A stretch of 64,000 nucleotides of DNA from JADJXM01 sp937967285 (GCA_050249535.1 JBFWQI010000016.1:62001-126000), one strand, 5' to 3'. Positions 1-10,906 are shown, numbered from the stretch's first letter. Notes: generated by a model from the letters alone, not told the origin. Translations and numbers: made by a program.

Positions 1-36
1 AATGACAAATGGAAAATGGCAAATGGAAAATGGAAG
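1..36. repeat. AAATGGAAAATGGC tandem repeat, cut by window edge
   Basis: Two and a half copies of a 14-base unit (AAATGG + AAAATGGC) fill the first 36 bases. The array continues beyond the window start, so it cannot be seen whether an opposed arm exists. It lies 26 bp past the stop codon of the minus-strand oxidoreductase, matching the habit of the other short-unit arrays in this window of sitting at gene 3' ends. Confidence 0.6.
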
Positions 37-62
37 GCGCCTTGCTGTTATTGTCTCGCTGC

Positions 63-1103
<1,041 letters not shown>

Positions 1104-1136
1104 GAAATGAATGCTCCTTGTTTGTTGTTAGCAGGC

Positions 1137-1289
<153 letters not shown>

Positions 1290-1300
<11 letters not shown>

Positions 1301-2405
1301 TCTCCTTCACCCTCGGATTCATAAACTCGATTCTCGCGCCTCTGGCGTGCATCTGGAGGACGAGGCGGCCGTTATCGGGGACCGTCAGGCGGTTCGATTC
1401 GGCGACGCAGCGGCCGTTGATGAAGATTCCCTGATAGCTGCCGCGCGAGATTATCTGCATGAGGAACCACTCCTCATCGCGCGAATCCGGATCGACCGAC
1501 GGGACTATGCCGTAGATGCTGCCGGTCGGATTTGTCGCTTCGTTGAAGTTATAGATCTGCGCTTCGTATCCGCGTTCCTTCTCGGATTTCCAGCGCGTGA
1601 AGATTCCTCCGTTGGCGCGCTTCGAGGTGCGGATGAAGACCTGAAATTCGAAGTCGCTGAAATCCCTGTCGCTGATCAGGTAGCCGTCGCCGTCGAAGCC
1701 GACGATGAGGCCGTTTTCGACCGACCACCTGGCGGGGCCGCTGACGGTCCATCCGGTCAGGTCGCGTCCGTTGAACAGGTTGGTCCACTGTTCCGTTGCC
1801 GGAAGTTCGCGAATCTCGATGTGACGGAAATGGATCGCTGTGCCGATGTCCTGAAAGCCGATGTAGCCGCGTCTGAGGCGCGTTCGCAGCTTTTCGTTCC
1901 ATTGCATGTCGACGTCGTGGATGGTCTGTCCGTTGAGCGTGACGCGCAGTTTCGGCCAGTCGAGATGGATCTCCATCCGGTTCCACTCTTTCGCCGGGCG
2001 ACCGGCCTGAACGAGCGGCGGGAGGACATCGTAGATCGATCCGGTCGATCGAGCGCCTTCGTCGACCTGATCGTGGCGGAGGTGAATTTTGAGGCCGGCC
2101 GTCGACTGGCGCCCGTGGAGCGGGGCGTGGAGCAGCACTCCGGCCTCGCACCAGCCGGGAGTCATGTATTCGAACCGGAGGACGAAGTTTTCGTACTCCT
2201 TCTCGCTCCGCAGCCAGTTCGGCTGGTTTCCGGCCCCGGTGACCATGAGCGTTCCGTCGCTGACGCGAAACGATTCGGGAGTCGGTCCGACGGCCACCCA
2301 TCCGTCGAGGTTCCGGCCGTTGAAGAGAGATGTGAAGTCCTGCGCGGTCGTTCCGGATGTCTCCGTCAGGAGCGCCAGGCAGAGAATAAGAAGAAGTGTT
2401 TTCAT
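1290..2405 (-). CDS. Secreted protein with two DUF1080 (3-keto-disaccharide hydrolase) domains
   Basis: A 371-residue exported protein with a hydrophobic signal peptide (residues about 1-21). Two DUF1080 domains follow, about 24-203 and 208-366, each opening with the family pattern of FNGR then L(D/T)GW. The fold is concanavalin-like; members act on glycosides or 3-keto-disaccharides. The double-domain form is less usual than the single one. The start ATG is 6 bp after the LmbE-like stop codon, so the two are probably co-transcribed. The last codons and the TAG stop are supplied by the GTAGGCA array: the final Arg-Gln-stop reads AGG CAG TAG out of the repeat. Confidence 0.85.
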
Positions 2406-2411
2406 GGCGAT

Positions 2412-3194
2412 TCAGTTACTTGTTCTGATAATTGAAGCGAGCGCTTCCTGCAGCAGAGGCTCGTGCGGATAGCCGTGTCCCATGTGTTGCCGGAAGCCCT
2501 CGGCGAATTCCGCCCCGCACTCGCCGCCGTATTCGGCCGCCCATTCAGTCATCCGGTTGAGATATTCGTCGACTCCGTGGTGCGCCCGCAGCCATTCCCG
2601 TTGTGACCTGTGGCGACTCAGCATCTCGCGCTTGTCGCTGATCGTGCCGGTGATGTCGACGTAAAACGTTGGATGCAGCCGGGCGCCGGTCTGATCGATC
2701 CCCTCGACGGGGTCGGCATAGTAGAGCGCAGGAGTCGCGCGACCCGGTTTCGACGCCGCCGGACGGCCGGTCTGATAGAGCGGCATCGCCAGCGCGAAGG
2801 CAGCCGCCCGGGCCAGCTTCGAGGTCTCCTCGTGATCGAGCATGTAATCGACCGGCGAATGCGTGATGACCGCATCAGGATCGAACTGGCGCATCATCTC
2901 GACGACCCGGCGGATGTTCTCGGCGTTGGCGAAGATTTCGATGTCCTGAAGACCGACGCATCCGTACCACGCGCCGAGCAGTGCCGCCGCCTCGCGCGCC
3001 TCGGCGAGACGGATCGCGGAGATCTCTTCTTTCGTGTGCGTGGCCGATCCGCAGTCCCCGCTGGTCATCGTCAGTATCCCGAGCTCCCACCCGCGGCGCC
3101 TGAGATGGAAGAGCGTTCCGCCGGCTAGTATCTCGGCGTCGTCCGGGTGCGCCATGGCGACGAGCAGTCTGTGACCTGATTTTTTTGCGTCCAT
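2412..3194 (-). CDS. LmbE/PIG-L family deacetylase
   Basis: A 260-residue zinc-dependent N-deacetylase of the LmbE/PIG-L family. The metal-binding motif AHPDD is at residues 15-19, and a second histidine lies in the segment THSPVDYMLDHEET near residue 121. Relatives remove N-acetyl groups from GlcNAc-containing substrates, as in mycothiol, bacillithiol or teicoplanin metabolism. It has no signal peptide and is first gene of a likely operon with the DUF1080 and Gfo/Idh genes, suggesting amino-sugar or glycoside turnover. The substrate is unknown. Confidence 0.85.
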   Translation of the reverse strand: MDAKKSGHRLLVAMAHPDDAEILAGGTLFHLRRRGWELGILTMTSGDCGSATHTKEEISAIRLAEAREAAALLGAWYGCVGLQDIEIFANAENIRRVVEMMRQFDPDAVITHSPVDYMLDHEETSKLARAAAFALAMPLYQTGRPAASKPGRATPALYYADPVEGIDQTGARLHPTFYVDITGTISDKREMLSRHRSQREWLRAHHGVDEYLNRMTEWAAEYGGECGAEFAEGFRQHMGHGYPHEPLLQEALASIIRTSN

Positions 3195-3343
3195 CGAGGA
3201 TCGTTTCTGATTATGCGGATTCCGACCGGCCTCCTATCCTACACAATACAGGGCCATTCCGGAAACTATCCTGAACCGGGGTGATGCACAAACCCGCAGT
3301 TTATTGTAAGCTTTATCTGAGCAGTTCTGAGGGGTAGAAACGG

Positions 3344-4885
3344 ATGAAATCAGTGATACAGAAGCGAACGGGAAGCAGCGCAAATTCGAGAGCCCGACTT
3401 CTGACCGAGAGGATGTCGACGCGAACGGCGGGCGCGTCGCTGGTGACGGGAAACCGCGTCCGTATCCTGAAGGATGCCCGCGAAAACTATCCCGCATGGC
3501 TCGATGCGATCCGTTCGGCGCGCGAGAAGATCTACTTCGAAAGTTACATCATTCACGAGGACGAGCAGGGTTATCAGTTCGCCGAGGCTCTGGCCGAGAG
3601 GGCGCGTGCCGGAGTAACGGTCAGGCTGATCTACGACTGGATGGGCGGTCTGGGAGCTGCTTCGCGCACATTCTGGCAGAAGATGCGTGGTGAGGGGATC
3701 GACGTGAGGTGTTTCAATCCGCCTAGTCTGCTCAGTCCGTTCGGCTGGCTGGGACGCGACCACCGCAAGATGATCGCGGTTGACGGGCGGATCGGTTTCG
3801 TGGCCGGGCTCTGCGTCGGGGAGATGTGGGTCGGAGATCCGAAGCGCGGCATCGATCCGTGGCGCGACACGGGAGTCGAGGTGATCGGCCCTGCCGTCTA
3901 CGACATCGAACGTTCGTTTGCGCAGATCTGGGCGACCCTCGGCGAGCCAGTTCCGGAATCAGAGCTGACGCCGGCGAATTCGATTCCGCCGGCGGGAGGC
4001 GTCAGCGTCCGCGTCATCGCCAGCATGCCGAACACGGCCGGGCTCTACCGGCTCGATCAGATGATCGCCGCCAACGCTCGTGAGACGCTCTGGCTGACCG
4101 ACGCTTATTTCGCCGGGACCACTCCTTACGTTCAGGCGCTCAGAGCGGCGGCGATGGACGGGGTCGACGTCCGGCTGCTGGTGCCGCAGGCGACCGATCT
4201 TCCGGTCGTTCGAGCTATCTCCCGCTCGGGTTACCGGCCGCTGCTCGAATCCGGGGTCAGAGTTTACGAGTGGGGAGGCTCTATGGTCCACGCCAAGACC
4301 GCCGTCTCCGACGGCAAGTGGTCCCGGATCGGGTCGACCAACCTCAATCTCGTGAGCTGGATGAGTAACTGGGAACTAGATATGGTCATCGAGGATGCCG
4401 ATTTCGGCCGGCAGATGGAGCAGATGTACCTCGAAGACCTCGGAAACGCCACCGAGATCGTGCTGGGCGCAAAACGCCGTCCGGCGCCGGTGAGAAAAAT
4501 CGACAGGGAATCGCGGAGATGGCGGAGCCGGTTCGAGAATACGAGCAGCGGCAGCCGAGTCGCCGCCGGCGCCGTCCGGATCGGTAACGTGGTCGGTGCA
4601 TCGATCACCAATCGGAGCGTCCTCGGCCCGGCCGAAGCGCGGATCATGATGGCCGGCAGCGTTCTTCTTTTTGGGATCTCGCTGCTCGCCATCTACAAGC
4701 CATTGTGGATCACGCTCCCGTTGAGTCTGATCGGCATCTGGGTAGCCATCACGCTGCTGTTCAGGGCCGTTACGCTCTACCGGCAGGGAAGACGCGAATT
4801 GATGGATTTTCATAAGGAGATTGGCAGGATCAAATCCGAAATCGCCGAGACCGAACAGAAGGAGACCCGTACCGGCGCCGACTAA
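3344..4885 (+). CDS. cls: Cardiolipin synthase-like phospholipase D family protein
   Basis: A 513-residue PLD-superfamily protein. Two complete HKD motifs are visible: H140-K142-D147 in DHRKMIAVD and H316-K318-D323 in HAKTAVSD followed by GSTNLN. These form the composite active site that transfers phosphatidyl groups in cardiolipin synthases. Unusually, the hydrophobic stretch is at the C terminus (about residues 433-475, probably two membrane helices) and not the N terminus. A GAGGGG lies upstream of the ATG. The gene is 2 bp before an EEP-family gene, recalling the ybhP-clsB neighbourhood of E. coli and supporting a ClsB-like role. Biochemical class is confident; the exact phospholipid product is inferred. 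Confidence 0.85.
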   Translation: MKSVIQKRTGSSANSRARLLTERMSTRTAGASLVTGNRVRILKDARENYPAWLDAIRSAREKIYFESYIIHEDEQGYQFAEALAERARAGVTVRLIYDWMGGLGAASRTFWQKMRGEGIDVRCFNPPSLLSPFGWLGRDHRKMIAVDGRIGFVAGLCVGEMWVGDPKRGIDPWRDTGVEVIGPAVYDIERSFAQIWATLGEPVPESELTPANSIPPAGGVSVRVIASMPNTAGLYRLDQMIAANARETLWLTDAYFAGTTPYVQALRAAAMDGVDVRLLVPQATDLPVVRAISRSGYRPLLESGVRVYEWGGSMVHAKTAVSDGKWSRIGSTNLNLVSWMSNWELDMVIEDADFGRQMEQMYLEDLGNATEIVLGAKRRPAPVRKIDRESRRWRSRFENTSSGSRVAAGAVRIGNVVGASITNRSVLGPAEARIMMAGSVLLFGISLLAIYKPLWITLPLSLIGIWVAITLLFRAVTLYRQGRRELMDFHKEIGRIKSEIAETEQKETRTGAD

Positions 4886-4887
4886 TC

Positions 4888-5670
4888 GTGCCGCAACTGA
4901 GCCATATGCGATCAGTCAGTAAATTGAAGGTTGCCACCTACAATATCCACAAGTGCAAGGGTCTGGATCAGCGCGTCCGCCCGGAGCGGATCGTCAAAGT
5001 GCTCCGGGAGATCGATGCGGACATCGTGGGGTTGCAGGAAGTTCAGTGGATCCATGGCGCGGAGGATCGACATGATCACGCGCATTTCATAGCCAGGGAG
5101 ATGGGATACCATCTGCAGCTCGGCGAGAATCGCAAGCTGAAAGGGGCCGCATACGGCAACATCGTTCTGAGCCGGTTTCCTCTGATCGACTCGCGCAATC
5201 ACGATATCAGCGTGGCGGGTCGTGAGCAGCGCGGATGCCTGCGGGTCGATGTCGATATCCATCGCGACCAGCATCTGCATGTCTACAATGTCCACCTCGG
5301 AACTTCATTCATCGAGCGCAGGCAGCAGGCGCGGAGGCTGCTCGAGGAGGACGTGCTCGCCAACGGCGATCACACGGGGCCGCGACTGCTGCTCGGCGAT
5401 TTCAATGAATGGACCCGCGGACTGACCTCGAAGCTGCTCGAGGATCATTTCCGCAGCGCCGACATCCGGCTTCACCTCGGGCGCAAGCGAACCTATCCGG
5501 GCGTCATGCCGGTCATGCATCTGGATCACATCTATTATGATGATGCGCTCGATCTCGAATCGGCCCACCTGCATCGCAGTCCGACGTCGCTGGTCGCTTC
5601 GGATCACCTGCCGATAGTCGCTGATTTCCGGATTCATCATACGAGCGGACAGCTTGTCGAACGCGACTGA
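4888..5670 (+). CDS. Endonuclease/exonuclease/phosphatase (EEP) family protein
   Basis: A 260-residue member of the EEP fold, with the expected Mg-binding and catalytic signatures in order: TYNIHKC, LQEVQW, DFNEW and a C-terminal SDHLPI. It starts with GTG at 4888, 2 bp after the cls stop; an ATG at 4906 is an alternative start. E. coli YbhP, encoded beside ClsB, belongs to the same family, so a role in membrane lipid or phosphodiester metabolism is more likely than DNA cleavage. No signal peptide or membrane helix is seen. Confidence 0.85.
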   Translation: MPQLSHMRSVSKLKVATYNIHKCKGLDQRVRPERIVKVLREIDADIVGLQEVQWIHGAEDRHDHAHFIAREMGYHLQLGENRKLKGAAYGNIVLSRFPLIDSRNHDISVAGREQRGCLRVDVDIHRDQHLHVYNVHLGTSFIERRQQARRLLEEDVLANGDHTGPRLLLGDFNEWTRGLTSKLLEDHFRSADIRLHLGRKRTYPGVMPVMHLDHIYYDDALDLESAHLHRSPTSLVASDHLPIVADFRIHHTSGQLVERD

Positions 5671-5671
5671 A

Positions 5672-6886
5672 TCACTCGGGGCTGCCTGAGGCCGGCGAGA
5701 CCGGGATGTTTCTCGATCTGACTCGCAGGCCGTCCCTGATCTCGCTGGTCGGATGGACGATTACCTCGGCGCCGGCCGGCAAACCTTTCAGGATTTCAAC
5801 TTCGAGAGGCGTTCTGTGCCCGGTTTTGATGTTCGTCTGTCGGGCCCGCCCGTCATCGATGGTGAAGACGCACCATTCCTCGGCGCATCTGAAGAGGGCG
5901 CTTGCCGGCGCCTTGAGGACATCGTCTGAACGACTGACGACGATGTCTGCTTCGACGCGATAACCGTCGCCGAGCGGCTCCGCCTGATCGATGAAGTCGG
6001 CGATCACGTTGACGCGCTGCTCCTCGATGCCGAGCGCCGAGACTTTGGTGAAGGCCGAAGGTTCGATCAGCCTGACCTTCGCCGAGAGGACGCGATTGCC
6101 GCCCCAGTTACGGATTCTGACGGGCGTCCCCGGAACGATCCGAACTGCGTCGGTCGTCAGGACATCGATCACGATTTCGAGGTTCGAGGGATTGCTCAGC
6201 TCGAGGAGCGGAGTGCCGGCGCTGACCACGCGTTCGCTCTCCTCGACCAGGCTCAGAACGCGGCCGCTGACGGGAGATCTGACGGTGACGGGCGCCGATG
6301 ATTTGGCAGGAGCCTGGTATTCGATGAGTGCGGCGCGCGCGGCATCGACTTCGGCGCGCGCGGCTTCGACCTTGAACCGCGCGGCCTCGAGCTGCCTGAA
6401 GCAGACATTTTCGGCATTGCGGGCGCGTTCGAAGTCCTGCTGCGATTCGTCGCCGGTTTCGACCAGCTTCTCGAGCCGGACACGCTCACGGCGCGCCTGG
6501 TCGCATTCGATCCGCGTCCGTTCGACCAGCGCCTCGGCTTCTCGCTGGACGGACATCGCGGATGCGACGCGCGCGTTTCCGCCGGTGGTCTGGCGCGGGT
6601 CGAGAGGGTTGAGCGGCAGCGGGCTGATCGTCGTGATCACGCTGCCCCGGCCGACCATATCTCCGCGGTGCAGCTCGATGCGCGCCATCTTTCCGGCCAC
6701 CGGCGCGGCGATGATGAACCTGTCGAGGACCCGCGTCTTGCCCTCTGCCTCTATCACTTCCTCGATCGGACCGCGCGTCACCCGTCCCGTTTCGACCGGC
6801 AGGCTCTCCGGTTTGAGGATCATTATCAGCGAGACCGCCAGACCGATGGCCAGAACGGCGATCCAGATGAGGTTTCTTTTTTTCAC
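5672..6886 (-). CDS. HlyD/MacA-type periplasmic adaptor (membrane fusion protein)
   Basis: About 404 residues. A short cytoplasmic Lys/Arg start and one membrane helix (ILIWIAV-like, within the first 25 residues) are followed by a lipoyl-like half motif, a coiled-coil hairpin rich in Glu/Arg/Ala, a second lipoyl half (TVRSPVSGRVL) and beta-barrel domains. This is the standard adaptor of tripartite ABC exporters. I chose the GTG at 6886 because GAGG lies 6 bases upstream; a GTG at 6898 overlapping the permease stop is possible. It is last of a three-gene operon (ATPase, permease, adaptor). No outer membrane TolC partner is in the window; cargo is unknown. Confidence 0.85.
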   Translation of the reverse strand: MKKRNLIWIAVLAIGLAVSLIMILKPESLPVETGRVTRGPIEEVIEAEGKTRVLDRFIIAAPVAGKMARIELHRGDMVGRGSVITTISPLPLNPLDPRQTTGGNARVASAMSVQREAEALVERTRIECDQARRERVRLEKLVETGDESQQDFERARNAENVCFRQLEAARFKVEAARAEVDAARAALIEYQAPAKSSAPVTVRSPVSGRVLSLVEESERVVSAGTPLLELSNPSNLEIVIDVLTTDAVRIVPGTPVRIRNWGGNRVLSAKVRLIEPSAFTKVSALGIEEQRVNVIADFIDQAEPLGDGYRVEADIVVSRSDDVLKAPASALFRCAEEWCVFTIDDGRARQTNIKTGHRTPLEVEILKGLPAGAEVIVHPTSEIRDGLRVRSRNIPVSPASGSPE

Positions 6887-6894
6887 GGCAATCC

Positions 6895-9261
6895 TCACTC
6901 CCTGGTCTTGAGAACTTCGATCAGATCGAGCCGACGCAATCGCCTCCCGACCAGCAGGCCCGACAGGACAGCGGCGCATAGAATGACGAGGAAGGTCAGC
7001 GCGTATGTCTTGCCGCTGATCACCAGCGGCAGTCGGATCAGTTCGGTATCGACGGCGATGGTCAGCAGGTAGCACAGCCCGGCCCCGATCGCATATCCCG
7101 TCGGTATCGCCAGCAACGTCAGGATCGCCTGTTCGCCGAGCAGCATGACTCCGATCTCGCGTTGCGTGAAGCCGAGGACTCGCAGCGAGGCCAGCTCGCG
7201 GCCGCGTTCGGAGAGCGAGATCCGCGCTCCGTTGTAGACCATCCCGAAGGCGATCACCGCGGCGAAAAGCACGATCACCATCGTCGATGTTCCCATCGTC
7301 CGCGCCAGCGTTTCGTTGAAATTATCGAGGATCGATGTCGGGATGAGCACTCCGCCGACTCCCGGAGTCCTTTTCAGGCGGCCGTAAAGCTGCTCAGCGC
7401 CGGCTTCGTCGACCATCAACCTGGCGCCCGAGATGGTTCCGCCTTCCCGCAACCTGCGGTTGAGAGAGTGGATGTCGATGTAGACCGACATTCCGAGCAC
7501 CTCATTGACCAGATCGGCCACGGGTATCCTGAGCGTCTGTCGTTCACCCTCGAGCACCTCGACCATCAGCACGTCGCCCGGCGCGGCGCCGATCGACTCG
7601 GCCAGAGTCGAGGTCATCAGCAGCCCGTCGGGCGGCAGCCGGTGCATACGGAAGTCACTGTCGACGATCCGCTGAAGCTCGCCGTCAGGATCGATCCCGA
7701 GCAGAGCCGTCCTCCTCGAACGGTGCCCGTTTCGCAGCCTGACCGGAACCGTCCGGTACGGTTCGACCTTCATCACTCCCGGCAGGCTCATCACCTCGAA
7801 CCTCGTCCGCGCCGGCCTCGGTTCGTTGAAGATCACGTTGGCGTCCTCGCGGAAAGTGGTCCGGAACTGGATCTCGATGATCTGGTCGATCGCATCGAAG
7901 AAATAGAAGCCGACGATCAGCAGCGAGACCGAGAGCGCGATCCCGAGAATCGTCAGCGCCGCCTTGACCGGATTCCGTTCCAGGTTGCGCGAAATTATCC
8001 GGATCGAAAGCGGCAATGCCTCCTTCAGTCCGAGCCTCTCCGGAATGCTGGCGCGATAATTCGCAGGGGATTCCGGGCGCATCGCTTCGGCCGGCGGAAG
8101 CGAAACCGCCCGTTCAACCGCGACCCAGGCTCCCACCGCCGCCGCTCCGAAACTGATCAGCGCGGAGTAGATCAGCACATCCGGCGCCATCCTGTAACTG
8201 AGAACCGGAAACCGGAAGAACTCGGCGTAGAGCTCGGTCAACTGCAGGCCGAAGTACCATCCGACAGCCGCTCCGAGCGCCGTCCCTCCGCTGACCGCCA
8301 GCAGCGCGAGCTTGAGATAGTGCCAGCCGATCGCTCCGTCTCCGTAGCCGAATGCCTTGAGAACCGCAATCTGGTCGCGCTGCGTCCGGACCAGCCTCGA
8401 AAGCACCAGATGGATCAGAAAAGCCGTGACCCCGAGAAAGATCGCGGGGATTATCGTCCCGCTCACCTTTAGCTCGGCCAGCTCGTTGGTGATGAAATAG
8501 TTCGATGTCTGATCGTCCCGGGTGTAGGCTCCGAGACCGCCGTAGTCCTCGAGGATCGCATCCAGACGATCGATCACTCTCTGCCGATTGGCGCCCGGCG
8601 CGAGCGAGATCGCAAGGTCATTGAACGCTCCATCCATATCGAAGGCGCTTTCGAGCGCCTCGCGGCCGATCCAGATCACGCCGTAATGCTTGTTGTCGGG
8701 GAAGAGATCTCCGGGACGAATCTCGTAGATGAACTCCGGCGAGAGCGCCGTACCCACGATATGCAACCGCGTCCATTTTCCGTTGATCACCGCACTGATC
8801 GTGTCGCCCGGCTTGAAACCGTTGCGATCGGCCAGCGCTGAGCTGATCAGAATCTCGTCCCGCTTGTCGGGCTCGATGTATCTGCCGCGAACGATGTGCA
8901 GATCATTGAGCATCGGCGCGCGGACCTCCGGAATCGAAATCATCAGTCCGGATGCCGGCTGCTCGACTCCCGGAAAATCGACCGTTGCCAGCGAGACGAT
9001 CCGCGGCTGCACGAACGCCACACCCGGTATCTCGGCGATTCTCGGCAGGATCGCAACCGGCGCTCTCTTCGCCTGAGCGAAGATGTCGGCGAACCTGTAC
9101 TCTGAGTAATAAGATGTCTGGGTCGCCAGCAGCGAGCGGTAGGTGTTGCGGAGCAGCACGAATGAAGAGACTCCGCACGCTACAACCAGAGCCACGGCGA
9201 TCACCTGGCCGCGCATGTGCAGCAGATCGCGGAAAAGTTTTCGATTCAGCGGACTGATCAT
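6895..9261 (-). CDS. FtsX-like ABC transporter permease with two FtsX modules
   Basis: A 788-residue inner-membrane protein with N-terminal helix, large periplasmic MacB_PCD-like domain, three helices (about residues 265-385), a second helix plus periplasmic domain, and three C-terminal helices with the GRELASLRVLGFT segment typical of FtsX/LolE/MacB permeases. This duplicated layout (ten helices) matches FtsX-type permeases that work with a separate ATPase, which is encoded 13 bp upstream. With the adaptor downstream it forms a MacAB-like mechanotransmission exporter. The gene overlaps or nearly touches the adaptor start, implying coupled translation. Confidence 0.88.
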   Translation of the reverse strand: MISPLNRKLFRDLLHMRGQVIAVALVVACGVSSFVLLRNTYRSLLATQTSYYSEYRFADIFAQAKRAPVAILPRIAEIPGVAFVQPRIVSLATVDFPGVEQPASGLMISIPEVRAPMLNDLHIVRGRYIEPDKRDEILISSALADRNGFKPGDTISAVINGKWTRLHIVGTALSPEFIYEIRPGDLFPDNKHYGVIWIGREALESAFDMDGAFNDLAISLAPGANRQRVIDRLDAILEDYGGLGAYTRDDQTSNYFITNELAELKVSGTIIPAIFLGVTAFLIHLVLSRLVRTQRDQIAVLKAFGYGDGAIGWHYLKLALLAVSGGTALGAAVGWYFGLQLTELYAEFFRFPVLSYRMAPDVLIYSALISFGAAAVGAWVAVERAVSLPPAEAMRPESPANYRASIPERLGLKEALPLSIRIISRNLERNPVKAALTILGIALSVSLLIVGFYFFDAIDQIIEIQFRTTFREDANVIFNEPRPARTRFEVMSLPGVMKVEPYRTVPVRLRNGHRSRRTALLGIDPDGELQRIVDSDFRMHRLPPDGLLMTSTLAESIGAAPGDVLMVEVLEGERQTLRIPVADLVNEVLGMSVYIDIHSLNRRLREGGTISGARLMVDEAGAEQLYGRLKRTPGVGGVLIPTSILDNFNETLARTMGTSTMVIVLFAAVIAFGMVYNGARISLSERGRELASLRVLGFTQREIGVMLLGEQAILTLLAIPTGYAIGAGLCYLLTIAVDTELIRLPLVISGKTYALTFLVILCAAVLSGLLVGRRLRRLDLIEVLKTRE

Positions 9262-9274
9262 TCGTGCGATCCCT

Positions 9275-10021
9275 TCACCAGCTCAGATCGGACGGCGCCA
9301 GCTTCCTCTCGTTGCGACGGATCTCGGCAATGCGCCCGCTCCGCAGTCTGATCACTCGGTCCGCCATCCCGGCGATTGCGGCGTTGTGCGTGATGACCGC
9401 CGTGGTCGTCCCCATCTCCTGATTTACATGCTGCAGTACGTCGAGCACCATCTTGCCGGTCGCGTAGTCGAGAGCTCCCGTCGGTTCGTCGCACAGCAGC
9501 ACGTCGGGACGCTTGGCGATCGCGCGCGCGATCGCGACACGCTGCTGCTCGCCCCCTGAAAGCTGTGCCGGAAAATGATTCAGACGCTCGCTCAGACTGA
9601 CCATCCGAAGCGCTTCGTGCGGTGTGAGAGGGTTCTCCGAGATCTCCGTCACCAGCTCCACGTTCTCCAGCGCCGTCAGACTCGGGATCAGATTGTAGAA
9701 CTGAAAGACGAAACCGACGTGCTCGCGCCGGAACCTGGTCAGTTCGCGATCGTCGGCTTCGACCAGATTGTGGTCCCTGAAGATGACCTCGCCCGATGTC
9801 GGCGCGTCGAGTCCTCCCAGAATATTGAGGAGCGTCGATTTGCCGCTTCCCGACGGACCAAGCAGCACCACGAACTCGCCTTCATACAGATCCAGATCGA
9901 CAGACTGCAAAGCATAGACGGGCACTTCTCCCGGATGATAGACCTTCGACAGGCCGCGCGCGCGGAACACCGCCGTTAACCCGTCGCTTGTCCCACCGGA
10001 ATTATTCACCTCGTTCCTCAT
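9275..10021 (-). CDS. ABC transporter ATP-binding protein (LolD/MacB type)
   Basis: A 248-residue ATPase. Walker A GPSGSGKST is at residues 55-63, the signature is LSGGEQQR, Walker B leads into DEPTGALD, and the H-loop lies in VITHN. The sequence type (VYHPGEVPVYAL then LLNILGGLD) is that of the LolD/MacB/FtsE group, which powers FtsX-fold permeases. It is first in the operon with the permease and adaptor. A weak ribosome site precedes the ATG at 10021. The upstream 439 bp before trxC on the other strand holds a CGCCAAG-type repeat and presumably the promoters. Confidence 0.9.
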   Translation of the reverse strand: MRNEVNNSGGTSDGLTAVFRARGLSKVYHPGEVPVYALQSVDLDLYEGEFVVLLGPSGSGKSTLLNILGGLDAPTSGEVIFRDHNLVEADDRELTRFRREHVGFVFQFYNLIPSLTALENVELVTEISENPLTPHEALRMVSLSERLNHFPAQLSGGEQQRVAIARAIAKRPDVLLCDEPTGALDYATGKMVLDVLQHVNQEMGTTTAVITHNAAIAGMADRVIRLRSGRIAEIRRNERKLAPSDLSW

Positions 10022-10109
10022 CTCAATTGTAATTATGCAGCAAAATCCCTGCCAGAGCGGGAGTTAATCGCGATCCGACCGGCTGACTGCGCAAAAGGGC
10101 AATTAAGGT

Positions 10110-10165
10110 ATGCGGTTTGCCATTGAAATACATGGAAGTGGAATCGACCCCGGGACGCGGCTTAA
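10110..10165 (+). pseudogene. Possible decayed histidine-kinase C-terminal fragment
   Basis: Codons at 10135-10161 read EVESTPGRG, the typical G2-box end of sensor kinase ATPase domains. Bases just upstream read, in another frame, as FAIEIHG, similar to the preceding kinase segment, which would require a frameshift. No intact kinase reading frame surrounds it. This may be a relic or chance. Confidence 0.25.
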
Positions 10166-10218
10166 AGCCCGTCGAATGCGAGAAAATTCGCAATAATGGG
10201 GAAGTTTCATAGATACGC

Positions 10219-10398
10219 GACGCCAGGAAACCAAGAGGGCTAAGAGATCTCGACGCCAAGACGCCAAGACGGCCAAGGCAGAGAGACAGATTGTAGTTAG
10301 GGATATCATATGATCTTCAGTGGCTTATTGGTGGAAAGGAAGAAAACCTTAACAATTCCTTTCTTAATTCATCTTGGCTACTTTGGCATCTTGGCGTC
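10219..10398. repeat. CGCCAAG-type inverted-repeat element, copy 1
   Basis: The left arm (10219-10279) has repeated GACGCCAAG-like units; the right arm (10371-10398) is the opposed ATCTTGGC...CATCTTGGCGTC array. The core of about 90 bp separates them and includes TTAATTCATCTTGGC, similar to the TTAATTCCATCTTGGC boundary in the copy at 18023-18226. It fills most of the 439 bp between the divergent ABC ATPase and thioredoxin genes, so promoters of both must lie in or beside it. Confidence 0.8.
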
Positions 10399-10460
10399 AA
10401 AAATCCAAAGATTCTTTGTTTACTGAGTCGTTGGAATAAAAGTATTGAACTGGAGGGACC

Positions 10461-10901
10461 GTGGCTCATCTGGTACGTTGCGCAGTCTGTGGAGCGACGA
10501 ATCGCTTGTCGGAAGAAGCGCTCAGTCAGAACCTGAGGCCCGTCTGCGGCAAATGCAAGGCGCCGCTCTTCCATACGACCGAACCGGTCAAGGTGACCGA
10601 TGCGAACTTTCAGCAGATCGTCGGCAGTTCGTCGCTGCCTGTGCTGCTCGACCTGTGGGCGGCCTGGTGCGGGCCCTGCCTGATACTCGGTCCAGTGATC
10701 GATGAGCTGGCCGTCGAAATGGCGGGCCGCCTGGTCGTTGGAAAGCTGAACGTCGACGAGAATCCCGCTACCGCCGGGCGATTCGGAGTCCGCAGCATCC
10801 CGACAATGCTCATTCTCAGGAACGGTCAGGAGGTTGATCGTCTGGTCGGAGCAATGCCCAAGGCTGAGATACTGCGCCGCATCAATGCCGCTCTCGGTTA
10901 A
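10461..10901 (+). CDS. trxC: Thioredoxin with N-terminal zinc ribbon (TrxC type)
   Basis: A 146-residue cytoplasmic disulfide reductase. Two cysteine pairs (C7/C10 and C29/C32) form the zinc-binding N-terminal ribbon of thioredoxin 2, followed by a thioredoxin fold with active site WCGPC at 69-73 and cis-proline segment SIPTM. Start is GTG at 10461, supported by GGAGGGACC immediately upstream. The next gene, a phosphoribosyltransferase, follows after 5 bp and is likely in the same transcript. TrxC-type proteins are often linked to oxidative stress; regulation is not visible here. Confidence 0.9.
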   Translation: MAHLVRCAVCGATNRLSEEALSQNLRPVCGKCKAPLFHTTEPVKVTDANFQQIVGSSSLPVLLDLWAAWCGPCLILGPVIDELAVEMAGRLVVGKLNVDENPATAGRFGVRSIPTMLILRNGQEVDRLVGAMPKAEILRRINAALG

Positions 10902-10906
10902 GTGAC

